DNA of 64,000 bases from Flavobacterium cutihirudinis (GTDB lineage Bacteria; Bacteroidota; Bacteroidia; Flavobacteriales; Flavobacteriaceae), in assembly GCF_003385895.1 (NCBI RefSeq), contig NZ_QRDQ01000010.1, forward strand, positions 1 through 64,000. The letters are read 5' to 3'. The notes under the pieces are model-generated. The model was not told where the DNA came from, searched no databases, and saw only the letters and a list, made by a program, of their open reading frames with translations. Within the stretch, counting starts at the first letter, position 1; each line of letters starts with the position of its first letter. A program made the position numbers and the translations under genes. Of the stretch, positions 60,234 through 64,000 are shown piece by piece.

Positions 60234-61763
60234 ATGAAAAAAAATCTACTTGTCAGCTTTATTGGAATATTGATATTGTTTTTAAGTTCCTGTTCTAACG
60301 ACGGAGCTCCTGATGAAGATCCTACTGAAATAATACCTCCGAACGAAAATAACCTAACAGAAATCTTGGTGATTCCGAATGCAACTTTAGTGAAATCAGA
60401 AAATATTCCTCTGTCTTCAGCAATTTTAGAAGCACCATTAATAACCAATATAGATACCAATATTTCCTATTCTTCGGGAAGTAAAATTGTTTTAGCAGCC
60501 GATTTTTATTCTCCCTTAAAAGCAAATTTAAAAGGGGCTTATGTACAAGTAAAAGGCTCGAATAGTTATTATGATGTAAGCATTGATTCGGATATTAATA
60601 ACGGATTAATTTCGCTGCCTATTGGTTTGCCTGCTGTAGTTGAAGTAGATAATTTGGTTTTGATTTTAAAATTTTATGACAAGAGTGGAAAAATCAGCGC
60701 TATTACTGAAGTTAATGTAACGATTACAAAACCAGAGAATTGCGGTAAAACAAAAGTGTCTGGCGGTCACGGAATAACAAGTACTATTTTCACATTGCCG
60801 GAAACAGCCGGTCAGGTAAAAATAAGCTACGAAACGTATACCGTAAAAGATAAAATAGATATTTTTCAGAATGGGATTTGGATAGGAGGTACAGGTTCTA
60901 ATACGGAAAGAGCAACATTAAGAAGAGCCTTAAATTGTTCTGCCGCAACTGAAGCTTTGGGTTATGTAGGCGAAAAAGGAGAATTTCTTTTTACTTATGA
61001 TCCAAGTTTAGGAAAGGAAATTGAAGTGGTTGTGTCGGGTTGTGAAATGGGTGGAACGAAATGGGAATATGAATTTTCTTGCCCCGGAGATTTTACTCCC
61101 GAAGTTAAATTGCCAATAATTACAACAACAGCAGCCGATTTAGTTACACATAATTCAGCTACAACTGGTGGTATTATAGATGTTAATGAAGGTTCAGTTA
61201 TTACAGAGCGTGGTGTAGTTTGGGATGTCAACACAAATCCAACGACTAACTTGAGTACAAAATCAATTGAAGGTAATGGGAACGATACTTTTTCTAGTAG
61301 TTTAAGCAACCTGTTGCCTAATACTACTTATTATGTAAGAGCTTTTGCCGTGAATAGTGATGGCACTTTTTACGGAAATGAGATTTCATTTACTACAAGT
61401 AGTCCTCCAGTGGTAATAAATTTAAGTCTTGATGGTAAATGGTTAAACTCAGCCGGCGTTGGAATAATCATTGCCGGTAATAATGGAACTTTGTATTCTT
61501 TCAGCCCGAATTGGGAAATTGCGAAAAACAAAGGCTACGTAGATGTTGGAAGCGTAAAAATGAAAGAGATAGTAAAAGTAAACGACAGGAAATGGAATTG
61601 TAAAGACTTGTATTTAACCACAACAAACGGCCAAATTGATGGTGTAACCTGGTCTTTTGACGGCACAATCACAATGAGTGCTGATGGTAAATCAATCACA
61701 GCGACTTCTACGGGACCAGTTTCCGGAAATGTAGGGTCTCTTGTTTATAATCGGGTAGATTAA
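60234..61763 (+). CDS. Large surface-type lipoprotein with FN3-like domain
   Basis: A 509-residue lipoprotein: signal peptide to the lipobox LSSC (Cys about 20) with an acidic SNDGAPDEDP tail (surface-export-like). An N-terminal beta region (about 40-165), a middle region with Cys-containing segments (about 165-290; GHGITSTIFTLPETAGQV, NCSAATEALG, SGCEMGGTKWEYEFSCPG), then a fibronectin-III-like domain (about 290-390) with the typical Flavobacterium motif ITERGVVWDVN...NTTYYVRAFAVNSDGTFYGNEISF (short cores). A C-terminal beta domain (about 400-509) follows. Function unknown; adhesion or substrate binding is possible. Confidence 0.82.
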   Translation: MKKNLLVSFIGILILFLSSCSNDGAPDEDPTEIIPPNENNLTEILVIPNATLVKSENIPLSSAILEAPLITNIDTNISYSSGSKIVLAADFYSPLKANLKGAYVQVKGSNSYYDVSIDSDINNGLISLPIGLPAVVEVDNLVLILKFYDKSGKISAITEVNVTITKPENCGKTKVSGGHGITSTIFTLPETAGQVKISYETYTVKDKIDIFQNGIWIGGTGSNTERATLRRALNCSAATEALGYVGEKGEFLFTYDPSLGKEIEVVVSGCEMGGTKWEYEFSCPGDFTPEVKLPIITTTAADLVTHNSATTGGIIDVNEGSVITERGVVWDVNTNPTTNLSTKSIEGNGNDTFSSSLSNLLPNTTYYVRAFAVNSDGTFYGNEISFTTSSPPVVINLSLDGKWLNSAGVGIIIAGNNGTLYSFSPNWEIAKNKGYVDVGSVKMKEIVKVNDRKWNCKDLYLTTTNGQIDGVTWSFDGTITMSADGKSITATSTGPVSGNVGSLVYNRVD

Positions 61764-61829
61764 TTTGATACCGAAATTTCTAAGTTATATGTGATATTAG
61801 TTGATATTTTGAATTGTAATTAAATTTTC

Positions 61830-61869
61830 TCGTAATTCCGGTAACCGCTGGGATTACGGGATTTTTTTT
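61830..61869 (+). terminator. Terminator of the lipoprotein gene
   Basis: Stem CGTAAT-CC / GG-ATTACG with GGTAACCGCT loop, then ATTTTTTTT, about 70 bases after the stop. Confidence 0.75.
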
Positions 61870-62104
61870 ATACAAAAAAAAATGGATTTAGTCGTGTAGT
61901 TTGTTATTTCGATCCCGAGGCTTCGGGAGAGAAATCTTCGCAAGGAGCTCTGCAAAGATTGGCGATTCAGAGATATTTTAAGGAAAAGTCAGGAGACTTT
62001 ATCTAGTTTAGAATTTTTAAGAACATCAAAAAAAAACGCAAAGTCGGGAGACTTTGCGGAGCGGGGTCCAATATATAATTTAAATCACGGATTACGTTCT
62101 TTCA

Positions 62105-62285
62105 TGCATCATTCAGGTTCGGAACCCCATCGTTTAGGTTCAGAACTCCATTGTTTAGGTCCGGAGCCTCAAATTTGAGGTCCGGAACCCCAAATTTGAG
62201 GCTCATGACGTCAAATTTTACGTCAGCCAACGTATATTTTGAGGTTCCGGACCTCAAATTTGAGGCTCCGAACCGAAAAATTGGG
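62105..62285. repeat. About 21-bp imperfect tandem repeat with palindromic core
   Basis: About eight degenerate units of the form GGTTCGGAACCCCAAATTTG(A). Several units contain the perfect palindrome CCTCAAATTTGAGG (for example 62166-62179 and 62245-62258). The period of about 21 keeps both strands open as a heptapeptide repeat, of type LNDGVPN on the minus strand. Confidence 0.75.
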
Positions 62286-62356
62286 GTAAACAACCTCAAC
62301 GATGGATCTTTAGACGTCATTTATGTAGAAAATTGTTCTATTTGCTTGGTTTATTT

Positions 62357-62438
62357 GTTAGCGCGAGCATCCCGCTCGGGCAAGATGCAATTGGTATTTT
62401 GAATTTCTTGCGTTCACGAGCGAGACGCTCGCGCTAGC
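62357..62438. repeat. GCGCGAGC inverted repeat
   Basis: GTTAGCGCGAGCATCCCGCT (62357-62376) pairs with AGCGAGACGCTCGCGCTAGC (62419-62438) with few mismatches; T-run after the right arm. Likely a hairpin/dispersed repeat. Confidence 0.75.
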
Positions 62439-62452
62439 GGGGTTTTTTTACA

Positions 62453-62755
62453 TTAAATATATTTTTTATGGCTTATCGCGATAAGGACATCGAATTGAAT
62501 TCTATTCGTATTTATTGTAGATGAACTACTTTCAGTTTTACCTCCAACTTGGAAAATTTGAGAAACAGTTATTTTACCTCCAATATCATCTTTATTTCCT
62601 TCATTGGATTGAACACCAATATCAAAATGAATTTTTCTATAACCATTTTCTACACCTTCTGAAGTAGGAGACTTTTGTTTAATGTAGTTGTGCCCCTCTA
62701 TAAGACCATCTGTAATTTGCTTTATTGACTCTGATATGAATTCTTTTAGTTCCAT
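62453..62755 (-). CDS. Small hypothetical protein (Trypco2-like?), 100 aa
   Basis: A 100-residue soluble protein. An N-terminal helix LKEFISESIKQITDGLIEGHNYI is followed by a beta-rich part with KIHFDIGVQSNEGNKDDIGG, KITVSQIFQVGG and NRIQFDVLIAI. The helix-then-strand design resembles small trypsin-co-occurring-type accessory domains, but I cannot assign it firmly. It lies 34 bases downstream of an unrecognised membrane protein gene on the same strand and the two probably form one unit. AT content is higher than in core genes. Confidence 0.65.
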   Translation of the reverse strand: MELKEFISESIKQITDGLIEGHNYIKQKSPTSEGVENGYRKIHFDIGVQSNEGNKDDIGGKITVSQIFQVGGKTESSSSTINTNRIQFDVLIAISHKKYI

Positions 62756-62789
62756 TTTATAAATTATATATAAAGGTTTGAATAATAGT

Positions 62790-63527
62790 TTATTTTACAT
62801 TACAATATTCAATTTCGTTAATTTTATCGATAGGGAAAACTATTGTTTTATCGTTAATTGAATCTAAAATGAAAACGAATGAAGAAGTTTTTCCAATAAA
62901 TCTCAAATTAGAAGTTTTTTGTGCATCTATTGTTTTGTTATTATCGATATGTAAAATAACACTTTCTCGTTGTATGATTTTTTTACAATGAAATCCAACA
63001 GAAAGAGGAATAAGTAAAACCACAAATGATAGAGATATCATTATTCCAATCAAGTTTTGTTCATTTTCAACCTTATTATATTTTTTGGAATCAAAAAACA
63101 AATTATAAATTGAGAATTCAATAAAACTTAGCATAAGAATAGACACAATGATTATAGCAATAAATACCCTTAATGTTTCATTGCTATACATAATATAAAA
63201 TATTATACCTATTACAATTGTCATAGGTATAATTCTTCTCTTTAATGACGTTTTAAAAATAGTTTTATCCCAATAACTGTTGTCTTTTTCTTGAAACATT
63301 TTTTTAATTCCAAAGTACAAAATAAGTAGGTAAATTAATGAAGCAATTGTATACTTCGAATAGATTATAGTTAAGTCTTCAAAACCTAAATAAGTACTAA
63401 TATCTATATCAAAATTAAGATAAAAGGAAAAAACTCCCATATAAGTTATTGCTATAGATAATGGAACAGCTAGAAATATTAAATGTTTTAAATTATTAAT
63501 TAATGATTCAAATGATGTGTTTGTCAT
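62790..63527 (-). CDS. Hypothetical integral membrane protein, 245 aa
   Basis: A 245-residue protein with about five transmembrane segments (around 17-35, 57-73, 94-112, 116-135, 155-175) and a C-terminal soluble beta-type domain (about 180-245) with SNLRFIGKTSSFVFILDSIND and VFPIDKINEIEYC. No recognised family. The AT-rich composition and lack of similarity to core genes suggest an accessory element. With the 62453 gene it forms a two-gene module of unknown function: membrane protein plus small soluble partner. Confidence 0.65.
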   Translation of the reverse strand: MTNTSFESLINNLKHLIFLAVPLSIAITYMGVFSFYLNFDIDISTYLGFEDLTIIYSKYTIASLIYLLILYFGIKKMFQEKDNSYWDKTIFKTSLKRRIIPMTIVIGIIFYIMYSNETLRVFIAIIIVSILMLSFIEFSIYNLFFDSKKYNKVENEQNLIGIMISLSFVVLLIPLSVGFHCKKIIQRESVILHIDNNKTIDAQKTSNLRFIGKTSSFVFILDSINDKTIVFPIDKINEIEYCNVK

Positions 63528-63660
63528 ATTTCAAAATTCTAGTTTTTTTGTCAAATATATTTATTTTTATTATAATTGATTTTGACCATGTTTTATACTT
63601 TTATTGAAAAAATATAAGAGGTGTATATTAAATATTATAAAGAAAAAATATAAGAAAGCA
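63528..63660. other. AT-rich promoter gap of the two-gene module
   Basis: About 130 very AT-rich bases without a gene. It must contain the promoter for the minus-strand module; no clean -33/-7 pair was identified. Confidence 0.4.
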
Positions 63661-63704
63661 AAAAAAGGACAGTCCCTCCAATTAAAGAAGAACTGCCCTT
63701 TTAA
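63661..63704 (-). terminator. Terminator of the RND adaptor gene at the window end
   Basis: AAAAGG-ACAGT / ACTG-CCTTTT stem with one mismatch, and a T-run (seven) on the minus strand, 78 bases past the stop at 63782. Confidence 0.65.
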
Positions 63705-63781
63705 GCAAATTTTTAAATTTGCATTCCTAAGAATGCGTACAGTTTTTGGGTAATCTACTAAAAAGAAGACTAAAACGCAGG

Positions 63782-64000
63782 TTATTCGTTTATGACATCG
63801 CCTTCCTTAGTTTCTTCGCTGGCAATTTTCACCAGTTTATCGTTTGGAGTCAAATCCCCGAAAATTTCGATTTTATCTTCGATTTCTCTTCCTTTTTTAA
63901 TGTCAACTCTTGTTGCTTTATGGTTTACTACTTTCACCACATATATTCCTTCTGCAGAACTTACTACTGCCGATTTTGGTACTACAAAAGTGCTGTCTTT
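63782..64000 (-). CDS. RND efflux periplasmic adaptor, C-terminal end (partial)
   Basis: The last 72 codons of a gene that continues beyond the window. The translation reads DSTFVVPKSAVVSSAEGIYVVKVVN, then ATRVDIKKGREIEDKIEIFGDL and DKLVKIASEE. It matches the membrane-proximal domain of HlyD/AcrA-type adaptors (PxSAVV...G.YVV.VV...A.R..I..G......EI.G.L...D.LV). This indicates a second efflux system adjacent to the window. The tail ends in a charged KEGDVINE. Start and complete length are outside. Confidence 0.8.
   Translation of the reverse strand, partial: KDSTFVVPKSAVVSSAEGIYVVKVVNHKATRVDIKKGREIEDKIEIFGDLTPNDKLVKIASEETKEGDVINE

Larger units (their letters stand above)
61870..62452. other. 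Repeat-rich stretch with minisatellite
   Basis: No gene accepted. It has TCCCGAGGCTTCGGGA (61913-61928), a GCAAAGATTGGCGATT word (61962) shared with 46759, the 21-bp minisatellite (62105-62285) and the GCGCGAGC hairpin (62357-62438). Open frames on both strands here are by-products of the repeats. Confidence 0.7.

Noticed and set aside
62105..62285. CRISPR array
   Set aside because: Units are tandem without unique spacers of constant length and there are no cas genes.
62102..62402. Overlapping frames on both strands in the minisatellite read as genes
   Set aside because: Both are open because the repeat unit is 21 bases and lacks stops; no conserved start or neighbour support.

Overview
The window looks like a chromosomal segment of a Flavobacterium-like member of the Bacteroidota. 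The evidence is low GC, intergenic promoter elements of the TTTG / TAnnTTTG type, no clear Shine-Dalgarno sequences, a SusC/SusD polysaccharide utilisation locus (PUL), lipoproteins with SxxC lipoboxes, and many short palindromic intergenic repeats typical of the genus. No prophage, plasmid, insertion sequence or CRISPR array is visible.

Layout: 1-408 is the end of an rRNA operon (23S 3' end, 5S rRNA, terminator). 1035-3050 is a BCCT osmolyte transporter, followed by tRNA-Tyr on the minus strand. 3792-4958 is a TlpA-type thioredoxin lipoprotein gene split by one in-frame TGA. 5218-7736 holds a J-domain/KTSC protein and a run of small coupled genes. 7843-10513 is a vWA plus MoxR-type AAA+ pair. 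10667-14001 carries a 2OG-Fe(II) oxygenase, a MarR regulator with a serine hydrolase, and a DMT permease. 14124-15734 has two previously unmarked Cys-rich micro-ORFs and an intrinsic terminator in front of a glutamate dehydrogenase. 15875-17098 is a sterol-desaturase-family membrane protein.

17234-28905 is a PUL: a divergent DUF6377 membrane-bound regulator, then DUF5004 lipoprotein, surface glycan-binding-like protein, SusC, SusD, a GH71/99-like lipoprotein and a GH97. The enzymes point to an alpha-linked glycan, probably an alpha-glucan; the exact substrate is not decided by sequence. 29197-34114 has miscellaneous genes: OM barrel, DUF6526, UDG-like glycosylase, AraC regulator and HTH-GNAT.

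34205-41172 is one tightly packed minus-strand unit: MlaE permease, MlaF ATPase, MlaD, an AsmA-like protein, a low-affinity iron permease family protein and an FAD oxidoreductase. This looks like an envelope lipid-transport operon with two extra genes. 41427-46547 has a GT4 glycosyltransferase beside a GH130 relative missing its catalytic stretch, then small metabolic and membrane proteins. 48671-54021 is a TetR-controlled RND efflux operon (adaptor, permease, a 37-aa single-TM peptide, then TolC-like factor) with an array of TTAACA-N-TGTTAA operator-like sites. 54456-57199 is a gluconate permease/kinase pair. 57310-57835 is a ParE-type toxin/antitoxin pair between near-identical repeats. 58134-61763 has a cupin, a DoxX protein, an AraC regulator and a lipoprotein. 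61764-63527 is an accessory-looking stretch with a 21-bp minisatellite and an unrecognised two-gene module. The window ends inside the 3' end of another RND adaptor gene.

The observations I rate highest are the Cys-rich micro-ORF/terminator arrangement upstream of glutamate dehydrogenase, the AcrZ-like micro-protein in the RND operon, the in-frame TGA in the thioredoxin lipoprotein gene, the TetR operator array, the repeat-flanked toxin-antitoxin cassette, and the unknown pair next to the minisatellite.
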